This document shows positions 1-8,732 of a DNA stretch of 64,000 bases, piece by piece. The translations under genes were made by a program, and so were the position numbers. The notes under the pieces were generated by a model. The model had not been told where the DNA came from and ran no database searches. It was given only the letters and a program-made list of their open reading frames with translations. The stretch is from Candidatus Kapaibacterium sp. (GTDB lineage Bacteria > Bacteroidota > Ignavibacteria > Kapaibacteriales > UBA2268). The stretch lies in contig CP058732.1 of NCBI GenBank assembly GCA_013414795.1, positions 1 through 64,000 on the forward strand, in the 5' to 3' direction. Numbering within the stretch: the first letter of the stretch is position 1; each line of letters starts with the position of its first letter.

Positions 1-551
1 CCATTTTGCTGCTCAAAATCGCTGAACATTTCCAATGCGGTAAAGTCAAACGATTCTAAAACGTGCTTGATTAAGTTTGTGGCTTCTAATGTTACTTTTT
101 TTTGGTTTAAGTCATATTTAAGTTTATCAACATTTTTAACAACTCCTACAAAAACTGTAAAATACTGTGATTGACCCAAAGGTTTAATATTAAGATTAAC
201 TAGAGTTCCTAATACAAACTCAAACTTTCTGTATTTATCACCAAACCAAAAAGTCCAATCATAATACATCGCAGGATTTAAAATGGCTTTTTTGAATTCA
301 ATATAATCATCTGTATTAGGAATTTCAAGCAAACTTAACTCAATATTGAGAGCCGGTGCCTCCGGCATCCCAAGTGGGAATCTGTCATACTTATATGAGT
401 ATCTAAGATTGACAAGTGTCCCACTTGGTAGTTCAATTATTGTTGGATTGTTTAAGTTGGTTGTATCCGGTGGAATAAACTCTAAGACATATTCCCATTG
501 AGTTTTCAGTCCTTTCCATTTATACTGATATATAACATTTGTATTTGGCAT
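1..551 (-). CDS. Distal tail protein, hypothetical (partial, C-terminus missing)
   Basis: I translated this reading frame directly from the minus strand. It begins MPNTNVIYQYKW at 551, overlaps the stop of the upstream gene in a TAATG arrangement, and stays open for 183 codons to the window edge. It lies downstream of the tape-measure gene in the late operon, the usual place for distal-tail and baseplate-hub proteins. No motif identifies it. Aromatic-rich beta-strand-like stretches (for example a run with WTFWFGDKYRKFEF) fit a structural protein. The start is set by the coupling to the gene before it. The function is inferred from position only. Confidence 0.7.
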   Translation of the reverse strand, partial: MPNTNVIYQYKWKGLKTQWEYVLEFIPPDTTNLNNPTIIELPSGTLVNLRYSYKYDRFPLGMPEAPALNIELSLLEIPNTDDYIEFKKAILNPAMYYDWTFWFGDKYRKFEFVLGTLVNLNIKPLGQSQYFTVFVGVVKNVDKLKYDLNQKKVTLEATNLIKHVLESFDFTALEMFSDFEQQN

Positions 552-1015
552 TATACCACCGGCTTTTCTTTCCTAGCTTTGATCTTGACAACTTTGATAC
601 CGTTTTCATAGTCGTCTTCGGTAGATGGCATTGCAGATATTCGAATTGCCTTGCCATCTGGATGTATCGACCAGTTAGTAAAATTATATTCTCCTTTAAA
701 TAAGTAAATATACTTATTTCTCAACAAGGCAAATAACCCCTCATATTGATCCATATCATCTGGAAAAACAAATGGAATAAACTCAATTTCAAATGTTTGG
801 ATTTGAGCTGGATTATGTACTTGAATGCCACCTATCCGTTCTTCGTTTTCTCCATAAGGTTCTTTGTGAGGGGACATTCCTTTAATGTAGAATTTTAACC
901 AGGAATCATCAGTCATTGGATTAGTAACCCCCAATGTAGACAAATCAACCGTGGAGTCATCTGCTATTTCATAGTATTGGTTTGTTCCGAACAAAGCAAT
1001 TTTCCAGCCATCCAT
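551..1015 (-). CDS. Phage tail protein, hypothetical (154 aa)
   Basis: This 154-residue protein is encoded immediately after the tape measure; two bases separate the tape-measure stop from this ATG. It is coupled to the next gene by a TAATG overlap. The protein is acidic to neutral with no signal peptide or membrane segment. In tailed phages this slot usually encodes a distal tail or hub-associated protein. I recognise no family motif. The function is inferred from synteny only. Confidence 0.7.
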   Translation of the reverse strand: MDGWKIALFGTNQYYEIADDSTVDLSTLGVTNPMTDDSWLKFYIKGMSPHKEPYGENEERIGGIQVHNPAQIQTFEIEFIPFVFPDDMDQYEGLFALLRNKYIYLFKGEYNFTNWSIHPDGKAIRISAMPSTEDDYENGIKVVKIKARKEKPVV

Positions 1016-1017
1016 TT

Positions 1018-4000
1018 TTAAAGCCTTTTTAGTCTACTATCTTTGTGGATTTGAACCCTTTCAACTATCTCTTTGGCGTTAAAGTCTACATCTACATTTA
1101 TTTCGTTTATGGTTTTGCGAACGTATCCCGAATTTCTTATTGTCTCAGCAAGGGATTTAAGCCCTTCCCTTAGGTTTTCATTCAATTCATCAAGTCGTCT
1201 TGAATTATTTAAGTTTTCAATCAATATTTTTTCTAATAGTAAATTCTTTTGCTTATTTATTACTTCTTTTTCGTCATCAATATATTTTGAAATAAGTTTC
1301 TGAGCAGTTTGTGGTTGTTGGGTAAGATAAAATTCTATCGCCGGCCGTCCGGTTCTGTTTAACCATTGGAATAATTCTTTGTTTCCATCTGCCTTGGTGG
1401 CTCTCGCTGTGATAACGCTTTCTCCCTTGGAAAGTCGAGCCGGGATACTATCAGATGTCTCTGTACCTGGACCTTGGATATCAACTGCGCCTTTGTAGGC
1501 AGATACGGCTGATTTTGCAAGTTCCAATGCAGAGGTTACAATTGCAATAGCAGCTATAGCTGCGGGCATACCCAAAACACCTAACTGTGCAAAGAATGTT
1601 GAATAGATTACCGGAATGTTGGAGAGGATAGATTTTTCCGCAATGTCCAATATGTTTGTAATCAAACCTTTCTTAAAAGCCTCGGCCAGTGAGGCACCAC
1701 TTGCTAACATAGAAGCAAAAGAACTCAACGCAGAAGCTGAAGCACCTATTGCAAAATCCCTAAGGCTTTCCGTTTGTTGCTTTTGTAGCTCCGCTAGCTG
1801 TTGCACCTGTTCTTCTGTTGCGGTTCCATTCTTTTCTATTTGTTTTTGGAGTTCTAATATTGCATCGTGAGAATCAGTGAATTTTTTGAGGTTAGATTGT
1901 GCGTAAGCATTCCAAGTCTGAGCCATCGATTGGAATCCACGTGTCAGCCCCAGCTGAGTTTTAAGGAAAACTTGTTGGATGTAAGATGCATTTCGTTCCT
2001 GGAGTTCGGTTCTTCTTTTATCAAGATCATTGACCTTTTTATAGTACTCTTCGACTGATATTTCTCGTTTCTGCATAGAAGAGATGAGTTCTCTTTCTTC
2101 TTTATGAATGTTTTCTATTTCGTTTTCTGTTTTATCATTGGATAGTTCTTGCAGTTTATCCTGAAGGGTTTTGATTCTTTGTTCTAATGGATCTATTGAG
2201 TTTTTTGCTATCGATTCAGCAAACCCTTCTAACGAAGCCAGAAAAGAACGTGTAATAGTTGCATTTAAGTTCTTACTTTTCTGTAAATATTCTTCTTCAA
2301 CTTGTTTGATGGTAGATATATATTTCAAAAAAGCATCTGTGCGGGCTTTGACATTGTCTTTCGCTAAAAGCAATTCTTTTTGGTAAGTTTCTTTTGCTTG
2401 TTGAATTTTGATGATTTTTTCCTTTTCACTCTCATCAAAAATCAAAGAAAGTTGTTCTTCTGCAAGTTGAGCTTGTAAATTTTGAGTTTCTAATGCAATC
2501 TCATGATTCAGCTTCTTAATTTGTGATAAAGTTTTTTGATATTCTACAAAGGCATTTGGGTCAGCAAGGATATCTACTCCTATTGGAACTTTAAGATTTT
2601 CTTGTAATTGTTGAATTTCGAATTTCAGTTTTTCTATTTTGGCTTGAGTAGCCTCTGACTCTGGTGCTAACCCTAATTTCACCAAAATCTCTACATCATT
2701 TAGCTTATTCTCCGCTGACAACTTTGCTATTTCTTCTCTTGCTTTTTTCAAATCTTCTTGAAGTTTTTGTTTTTCTTCTTTGATTTTAATCCCGATACGG
2801 AGTTTATTGTTTTCATTCTCTTCAATTTGCGTTTTAATATTTTGGTATTCTGAAAAAATCCTTTCCGCTTCTTCTTTTTTAATGTTCCCAACAAAAGAGA
2901 TTTTACCAAACTCATCGATTTTGATTTTATATTTATTAATAAGATTGTTAAGTGTTTCAAATTGCTTTTTATATAAAGATTCTTTTGTCTCGATGATTTT
3001 TAATTCATCCTGGTTCGAACGTTCCAATTTGCCAGATAGAAGATTATTTCTGTCTATTTGTATTTCTAATGTTTTAATGGATTCATCATTTCGTTTCTTT
3101 TGTAGTTCATATAATTCCATCTCAACTTGAAGTTGTCCCTTTTTCTCTGTCGTTGCTTCCTTTTCCTTTATAGCGGTTTCGTCTTTGATAAGCATTGCAT
3201 CAATACCCAACTTTTTAGCTTCCTTAGCCGCCTCATTCAGTTCCTTTTGTAACTGTCCGCCCTTCTTAATCTTATCCATTCCTTCGCTGACTCGCTTATT
3301 GTATTCTTCTTGCGAGATGCGACCTGCTTTTAAATCTGCAATGGCTTTAATAATTTCACCACGACCTTCTTCTTGATTTTGTTTGGCAATCGACAGAGCG
3401 TCTGCAAAACTTTTTGCCGCCAGTTCTGACTCTTTTATCTCTGATGTTATTTTTTTCTGACCTTCCAAAATTTCTTGAACCCGCTCTTTGGTTGTTTTGT
3501 ATTTTTTAGCCAATTGTTCAATGAGTTCCGGTGTGATTTTGCCTTGTTTATTCGCTTCTTCTAATTCTTTTGCCAGCGGAATTTTCTTTGCTTCTTCTGT
3601 TGAGATTCCAAGAGTTTTAGCGATTGTTTCAAGAGATTCGTTTGTCATTAAGCCTGCTTTTGCCCCTTCTACAAATGCATCAATGAGTTTTTGTTTGTTC
3701 TCATCGAAGGCACCGGAAAGTTCGTTATATCTTTTAGTTAGTTCTTCAACTTGTTTCGGGTCCGTTGTTTGTTGAATTCTTTGCTTAAGTTCATCAAGGT
3801 GGGCTTTTTGCGATTGTAAAGCATCAGCTTGATTTTGCAGTGATTGTGTGAACGAACGGGTAATATTTTGTAATCCTTGTTGCTGTTTTGCTGTATTAGT
3901 ATATTCTTTTACTTTTTCGATATTAACATCCCAGACGGTCCTGATTTTACCAGTATCATCCACAATGGTTTTCATTTGTGCGCGTGCTTCCGGAACAATC

Positions 4001-6189
4001 TGGGCTATCGAATCTGATGTTTCCAATGCTTTACGTTTCAATTCTTCAAGTTTTTCCTTCTCTTCGTCCGTTAATCCAGTGGTTTGGCTTTTTATGGTCA
4101 AGCCTTGAATCTGGTTTTGCATATCCTCTAAATCTTTTACCATATTGTCTACGGTTTCTTTTTTGTCAATTTGAATTTTGATTTGCGAGCTCTTTTCCAA
4201 TGATGCTTTAATTTTTTCTCCCGCTTCGTCAAAATTAGTTTGATTAATCTCCTCCGTTAGTTTATCAGCAAAGGCTTGACCAGCATCTTTGCCAGCATTT
4301 CCTAATCCAGCAATAAACCCAGCGATATCTCCTTGTAAAAGCTTTCCAATAGCAGAACCAATACCACTTACAAAATTGCTAATTGCTGCGGATACAGCTT
4401 TGACCACGTTTAGAACATTGTTTAATATTCCCATAACAAAATCAAAGGCTTGACCAAGGGTCTCCATTATAGATGAAAGCCCCTCGCTGGCGCCTGATAA
4501 GCCCAGAATATTAGAAATTAGATTTCCAATAGCAGAACCGACAGACTTGATACCTTCCCATAATAGTTGGAATGGTGCGATCAAGATTTGCACCACGATT
4601 TTACCAAGTTCATATACAATTTCACCAATCTTTTTGAGAACTTCCCAGGCGTATTTTGCCCCAGTAGCAATCATTTGCCAGGCAGAATCAAAAACATTGC
4701 GGACACTTTCCACATTTTTGTACAAAAGAATCATCCCCGCAACCAGGGCCCCTATACCAACCACAATCCAACCAATCGGTGAAGCAACGAAGGCGGCGTT
4801 TAAAGCAGTCTGCGCTGCTGTCAACAATCCTGTGGCTCCCGTCAGAACGGTTCGGGTTGCGGCATTGGCAAGGTTGGCTGCGGACTCTCTAATTGTTGCG
4901 AGAGTTAAAGCTTGTTTTTGCAAAGTTAATGTTCCGGTCAATGCGTTTTCAGTTACCAGAGCAGGAATAACTTTTTGAAGGATAGATAGTCCAAATTGTG
5001 TGGCGCTAGTTGCCAAATTGACAAAAACTTTAATACCCTGCAAAGCGAACAACGATGTTACCAATGCACCGGCGGCAAGTCCAGCAGAGACAAAAATCGG
5101 TTGTAAAGGCTTAACAGCATTGACAAGAGCAGATAAAGCCCCTACTGTTTTTTGAAAAATAGGAATTAAATATTCGGAAAATGCTGTTATAAAAGGCGAA
5201 GCCGCTTCTATCATAATTTTTCCGAGGGCGGTTTTAATCTGCCCCAAGGCATTTTGAAATTTTTGTACCGAGCCAATTGCTCCAGTGGACACTTCTTCGA
5301 GTTGTTTAATGGCAGGAGAGAAAAATTCTAATGCTTTTTGAGTTGCTTCTGCTGGATTCTTCACATCTTTTAAAGCAGCTGCGAGAGCGGGAAATTGTTT
5401 GGTTAGTCTTCCAAGAGCGAATTGGGACTCAGGGTCAGATACACCTTTTGAAAAGAGCCGAATTGCCATTTCACCAGAGACTAAACCCTCCGACACTTTC
5501 TCAATTGCAACTGCTAATAAGGTAAGGTCTTGATTGGCTTTGCCAGTTGCACCACCTATTCCAGCTGCAATACGACTAAAATTCCTTATTTCCGCTGTTG
5601 GAAGAGCAAATCTTTGTGCAAGCTCATAAGCATATTTATTAGTTTCTTTTATCGTTTCATTTAGCTTATCTCCTGACACTCCTGCTTGAGCGAAAACCAC
5701 ACTCATTCGTTCAAAGTTTTCTAAGCTTTTCTTGCCAGCTTCATAAATGCTTTGCAAACCTCCGGTAATTCCAGCAAATCCTTGAAGCAATAATCCACCA
5801 CCAAAGAAACCCAGCATCGGGGTAAGAAAACTTTTGAATTTAGATTCTAATCCAGCAAAAGCAGAGGTAAAACTAGTTTTAATAGTTTCTGAAGTGCTTT
5901 TTGCTTTAGGACCTATTTTCTCTGTTTCTTCAGCAACCTTTTTCAAAGTAGTTGAAGCAACCTTGGAACTCTCTTCTACTTTTTGAGAGAATGTTTGATA
6001 TGATTGTGCAGTTTTGTTGACATTCGTTTTTATGCTGTCTAAAGAAGAACTAAAAGTTGAAGTATCAATAGGCTTTAATGTTTTTCCTAAAGGTCCAAGG
6101 GCATCCTTGATGCTATTAATAATGGCATTAAAGCCTTGGGTATCAAAAACTGGAATAAGGTCAAATGTAACTTGAAACGAGGATGCCAT
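1018..6189 (-). CDS. Tail tape measure protein (1,723 aa)
   Basis: This is the longest gene of the window. It acts as the length ruler and chaperone-bound core of the phage tail. The sequence shows the family's hallmarks: an N-terminal helical region, a Gly/Ala-rich hydrophobic stretch near residues 120-150, a long hydrophobic block near 345-620, extended charged coiled coils from about 680 to 1,450, and a C-terminal motif DSIPARLSKGESVITARAT typical of tape measures. It follows the tube gene and the chaperone pair, as in most long-tailed phages. The ATG directly follows the stop of the preceding ORF. Its length is large; tape-measure length scales with tail length in characterised phages, so a very long tail is expected. 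Several apparent ORFs on the opposite strand are shadows. Confidence 0.95.
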   Translation of the reverse strand: MASSFQVTFDLIPVFDTQGFNAIINSIKDALGPLGKTLKPIDTSTFSSSLDSIKTNVNKTAQSYQTFSQKVEESSKVASTTLKKVAEETEKIGPKAKSTSETIKTSFTSAFAGLESKFKSFLTPMLGFFGGGLLLQGFAGITGGLQSIYEAGKKSLENFERMSVVFAQAGVSGDKLNETIKETNKYAYELAQRFALPTAEIRNFSRIAAGIGGATGKANQDLTLLAVAIEKVSEGLVSGEMAIRLFSKGVSDPESQFALGRLTKQFPALAAALKDVKNPAEATQKALEFFSPAIKQLEEVSTGAIGSVQKFQNALGQIKTALGKIMIEAASPFITAFSEYLIPIFQKTVGALSALVNAVKPLQPIFVSAGLAAGALVTSLFALQGIKVFVNLATSATQFGLSILQKVIPALVTENALTGTLTLQKQALTLATIRESAANLANAATRTVLTGATGLLTAAQTALNAAFVASPIGWIVVGIGALVAGMILLYKNVESVRNVFDSAWQMIATGAKYAWEVLKKIGEIVYELGKIVVQILIAPFQLLWEGIKSVGSAIGNLISNILGLSGASEGLSSIMETLGQAFDFVMGILNNVLNVVKAVSAAISNFVSGIGSAIGKLLQGDIAGFIAGLGNAGKDAGQAFADKLTEEINQTNFDEAGEKIKASLEKSSQIKIQIDKKETVDNMVKDLEDMQNQIQGLTIKSQTTGLTDEEKEKLEELKRKALETSDSIAQIVPEARAQMKTIVDDTGKIRTVWDVNIEKVKEYTNTAKQQQGLQNITRSFTQSLQNQADALQSQKAHLDELKQRIQQTTDPKQVEELTKRYNELSGAFDENKQKLIDAFVEGAKAGLMTNESLETIAKTLGISTEEAKKIPLAKELEEANKQGKITPELIEQLAKKYKTTKERVQEILEGQKKITSEIKESELAAKSFADALSIAKQNQEEGRGEIIKAIADLKAGRISQEEYNKRVSEGMDKIKKGGQLQKELNEAAKEAKKLGIDAMLIKDETAIKEKEATTEKKGQLQVEMELYELQKKRNDESIKTLEIQIDRNNLLSGKLERSNQDELKIIETKESLYKKQFETLNNLINKYKIKIDEFGKISFVGNIKKEEAERIFSEYQNIKTQIEENENNKLRIGIKIKEEKQKLQEDLKKAREEIAKLSAENKLNDVEILVKLGLAPESEATQAKIEKLKFEIQQLQENLKVPIGVDILADPNAFVEYQKTLSQIKKLNHEIALETQNLQAQLAEEQLSLIFDESEKEKIIKIQQAKETYQKELLLAKDNVKARTDAFLKYISTIKQVEEEYLQKSKNLNATITRSFLASLEGFAESIAKNSIDPLEQRIKTLQDKLQELSNDKTENEIENIHKEERELISSMQKREISVEEYYKKVNDLDKRRTELQERNASYIQQVFLKTQLGLTRGFQSMAQTWNAYAQSNLKKFTDSHDAILELQKQIEKNGTATEEQVQQLAELQKQQTESLRDFAIGASASALSSFASMLASGASLAEAFKKGLITNILDIAEKSILSNIPVIYSTFFAQLGVLGMPAAIAAIAIVTSALELAKSAVSAYKGAVDIQGPGTETSDSIPARLSKGESVITARATKADGNKELFQWLNRTGRPAIEFYLTQQPQTAQKLISKYIDDEKEVINKQKNLLLEKILIENLNNSRRLDELNENLREGLKSLAETIRNSGYVRKTINEINVDVDFNAKEIVERVQIHKDSRLKRL

Positions 6190-6441
6190 TTACCACTCGA
6201 AAGCTTTATGATACATTAGCATTTCATAAACCTCCACTAAACTTGCCTCTTCATAAAGTTTTTTCATTTCGGTGTAGATTCCTCTGGCAGCGGAATAACA
6301 TAAGGCTTTATAATAATATTCAACTTCCTCTTCATACTCATAACCCTCTGATACACTCGGTATAAGGTTGTAAGTGTGCCATCTTGCGTTTTTCTTCTTT
6401 TCAATCAACTTTCGCTCTTCTTCTGAAAGATTTTTTACCAC
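6190..6441 (-). CDS. Tail assembly chaperone, downstream frame (GT-like extension)
   Basis: This reading frame lies between the chaperone gene and the tape measure. As a free-standing gene it would need a GTG start at 6441, with no convincing ribosome site. The same frame is open upstream to 6522, so it overlaps the last 37 bases of the preceding gene. The extra residues (ending WLLDVPAFNV) read as ordinary protein. A +1 shift at the end of the upstream gene would therefore make a fused product, the classic G/GT arrangement of tail assembly chaperones. Residues are strongly helical with many Glu, Lys and Tyr. Whether it is translated by frameshift or separately is not settled. Confidence 0.65.
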   Translation of the reverse strand: MVKNLSEEERKLIEKKKNARWHTYNLIPSVSEGYEYEEEVEYYYKALCYSAARGIYTEMKKLYEEASLVEVYEMLMYHKAFEW

Positions 6442-6484
6442 ATTAAATGCCGGTACATCCAGTAGCCATTTTATTTTGATATCC

Positions 6485-7012
6485 TCAGAGCGAATTAGTT
6501 CTGCGAAAGTAGCGATTAATTTCTACCACCTTTCCAATATTAGCATTGTTCCAAAAATCAGATTTGGGTTCCGAAAAAATTAAATCTTTTTGTTCTTGAT
6601 TTAGTTTTGACGGGTCAACTATGATTTGAAAAAGTTTGATGTTCCATTCATCATTATAAGCCCAGTTTTTAATAAGTGTTTCTTCTCTTTCTTTCAGTTC
6701 TTCCTCTGTTATATCCTTAATTAATTCAAGCAAAAACTTAGTCTTTTCAACTTCTATTTCTTCTTCTGTTATGTTTGGATTGCTTTTTTTGATTTGTTCG
6801 ATTTTCTTATTAAGCTTGCTTTGAATTTCGGTTTCTTTTTTAAGTGCCTCTTTATTAAGGATTTCCTTCTCGTATTTTTTGAACGCAATTTGCGATGCGG
6901 TATCATGCTTGACGATTTGAACTCGAAGAGAAGGGGTTAGGAATTTTAAACTGATGGGGATAGTTTTCACCCCATCCCCATCATAATATTCTAGTTCAAA
7001 CAGTTCGTTCAT
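6485..7012 (-). CDS. Tail assembly chaperone, upstream frame (G-like, 175 aa)
   Basis: This highly charged, mostly helical 175-residue protein sits between the major tail protein and the tape measure, the conserved place of the tail assembly chaperone. Such chaperones bind the tape measure and recruit tube subunits. The start is well supported by AAGGAGG just upstream of the ATG. The stop is reached as CUC UGA, and the +1 frame is open across the junction into the 6190-6441 ORF. This suggests a programmed frameshift. Assignment rests on synteny and composition, not on a recognisable motif. Confidence 0.75.
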   Translation of the reverse strand: MNELFELEYYDGDGVKTIPISLKFLTPSLRVQIVKHDTASQIAFKKYEKEILNKEALKKETEIQSKLNKKIEQIKKSNPNITEEEIEVEKTKFLLELIKDITEEELKEREETLIKNWAYNDEWNIKLFQIIVDPSKLNQEQKDLIFSEPKSDFWNNANIGKVVEINRYFRRTNSL

Positions 7013-7023
7013 TTTCTACCTCC

Positions 7024-7656
7024 TTATGTATGCTTGTTTACAAACTTCCTAACAAAGCAAGCATTCTTTGGTATCTTTGGAATTTTGGTTCCAACATCGG
7101 TTGCATCGACAAGCCCATCTGTTCCAGAATGGAACAATGCTGCATCAATTTCAAGGTCGAACTCAGCTTTAACACCATTGAACTCGAAGGTTGGTTTGCT
7201 CCAATCATCAGCCTTTTGCCCCCAGGACCCGCTTGTCCTTGCAACGTGCCCTAATGCAACCAAAACTTTTATTTTGGTTCCATCCTCCGAGTAAGCTCCA
7301 TAAGTTATCGCAAGCACTAAAGAATCTCCGCTTCCACCCACACCTTTTTTAACCCCATTTTCAAGTGTATATTCTGGGGCTTTGGCAGACGTGGTTGAGG
7401 CTGGGGGATTAATTGTGTCAAGAAAATCATAAAGAGCAGGATCGTCTTGATAGTTTTCGAACGATATTTTTACTGTTCCGTCTTCTTGAAATTGAGGTTT
7501 TGTATCCACAAGCTCCACCAAAGAAAACGCTTTATCACTGCGTGCTGCCGCTACGGTTGAGCCAGTCAAACCTGACAAAATCTCATAGTCAGTGCCTGCG
7601 GTATTTTTCGCTACACGGAAAAAGTCAGTTAATGATTGTCCACCTGATATTGCCAT
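7024..7656 (-). CDS. Major tail tube protein (210 aa)
   Basis: This 210-residue, beta-rich, Gly/Ser/Thr-rich protein begins MAISGGQSLTDFFRVAKN and is preceded by a strong AAAGGAGG site. It is the first gene of the tail block, directly before the chaperone pair and the tape measure, which is where the tube subunit is encoded. No sheath gene lies beside it, which favours a flexible non-contractile tail. The strong ribosome site fits a protein made in many copies. Family membership is inferred from position and fold-like composition. Confidence 0.8.
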   Translation of the reverse strand: MAISGGQSLTDFFRVAKNTAGTDYEILSGLTGSTVAAARSDKAFSLVELVDTKPQFQEDGTVKISFENYQDDPALYDFLDTINPPASTTSAKAPEYTLENGVKKGVGGSGDSLVLAITYGAYSEDGTKIKVLVALGHVARTSGSWGQKADDWSKPTFEFNGVKAEFDLEIDAALFHSGTDGLVDATDVGTKIPKIPKNACFVRKFVNKHT

Positions 7657-7708
7657 TTCAATCCTCCTTTTGTTGTTTTAACATAAAAAATTGCTTCTCT
7701 AACAACCT

Positions 7709-8707
7709 TTATACAGTCCAGGTTTTATTCACAGAATGATTTCCAAGGTATTCTATATCAACATACCCAAATTCTAATTGCCTATAAAAAGCTGTCGGTT
7801 GCGGTAAATTTATTCTGATATAAATATTCGTCGAAGAGAGACAAGAAACGATTTTTGAACCTTGAAGCGAGTGAACAAACAAAGCGTCGCCGTAAAGTTC
7901 AGTATTCGGTGCAATATCGATAAATTTATATTGGTCATCATCTGTTCCAATTTCTAAAGTTTTTGATACTGTGTCGGGAACTAACACTTGCTGATTATCA
8001 AGCTCACTAACCTTAACAAAAACATCAACTTGATATGTTCCTTTTAATGGTACTTGAATGGTTTTTAAAATGGGTTCAAAGGTTGTAATCGTAACCGGGG
8101 AAAGTTCAATTCTTGCACTCCATTGTATGCTTTCATAGGATAACACTCTCCATTTCGAAACGCTGGCATCGAAACGAAGATGAGCCATACGAAGCCGGTA
8201 TAAATTCCCCGCTTCACCAGTAAGTATCGGAAATGCTTTGCCATCGAGAAAATAAGGAACAGCTGCGTCATTACCGATTGCAAAATATGAACCGCGGGTA
8301 GAAGAAATAATCACTTCGACACCATGCCAAAGAGCGATGTCGCCGGCAGATTGATTAAATCGCCCAACGAAGGAAATTTTACCGTGATTTCCAGCAATGT
8401 AAGTACCCGGCGGATCTATATATATCGAAAGTTTTCTATGATAATTTCGGTAATAGACAGGGTTAATATTATCATCGCAAAGCATATAGTTTGCATCATC
8501 TTCTGTTGCTGCTTCGCCACCTGATTGTATCTCTGTTAGTTCATATGCCTGGGGTCGCCCGAAAGCTATCCAATTTGTTCCATCCCAATAAAACATTTGT
8601 CCTTTATAAAGAACAATTCGACCCCTCTGAGCAGTTCCAAGTCCGGTCGGCAAGGTACTTACTTGTTCGATTGCGAATTGTTTTGCTTTGCTATGTAAAA
8701 AATCCAT
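7709..8707 (-). CDS. Fibre-type structural protein (332 aa)
   Basis: The protein has an N-terminal segment, GRIVLYKGQMFYWDGTNWI, which closely resembles the N-terminal segment of the next fibre gene (tail fibre at 8733-10271). Both probably dock on the same virion component. The remainder is beta-rich with no enzymatic motif. I place the start at MDFLHSKAKQ (8707). This matches the layout of its paralogue and avoids reading into the end of the upstream gene. A longer frame to 8746 exists but overlaps the upstream stop. It is likely a virion fibre or receptor-binding accessory; the target is unknown. Confidence 0.7.
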   Translation of the reverse strand: MDFLHSKAKQFAIEQVSTLPTGLGTAQRGRIVLYKGQMFYWDGTNWIAFGRPQAYELTEIQSGGEAATEDDANYMLCDDNINPVYYRNYHRKLSIYIDPPGTYIAGNHGKISFVGRFNQSAGDIALWHGVEVIISSTRGSYFAIGNDAAVPYFLDGKAFPILTGEAGNLYRLRMAHLRFDASVSKWRVLSYESIQWSARIELSPVTITTFEPILKTIQVPLKGTYQVDVFVKVSELDNQQVLVPDTVSKTLEIGTDDDQYKFIDIAPNTELYGDALFVHSLQGSKIVSCLSSTNIYIRINLPQPTAFYRQLEFGYVDIEYLGNHSVNKTWTV

Positions 8708-8732
8708 AATTTTATTCCACAATTTGCACATA

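Noticed and set aside
1073-5525. Many plus-strand frames opposite the tape measure gene
   Set aside because: They are antisense shadows of a long low-complexity coiled-coil gene with no own signals.
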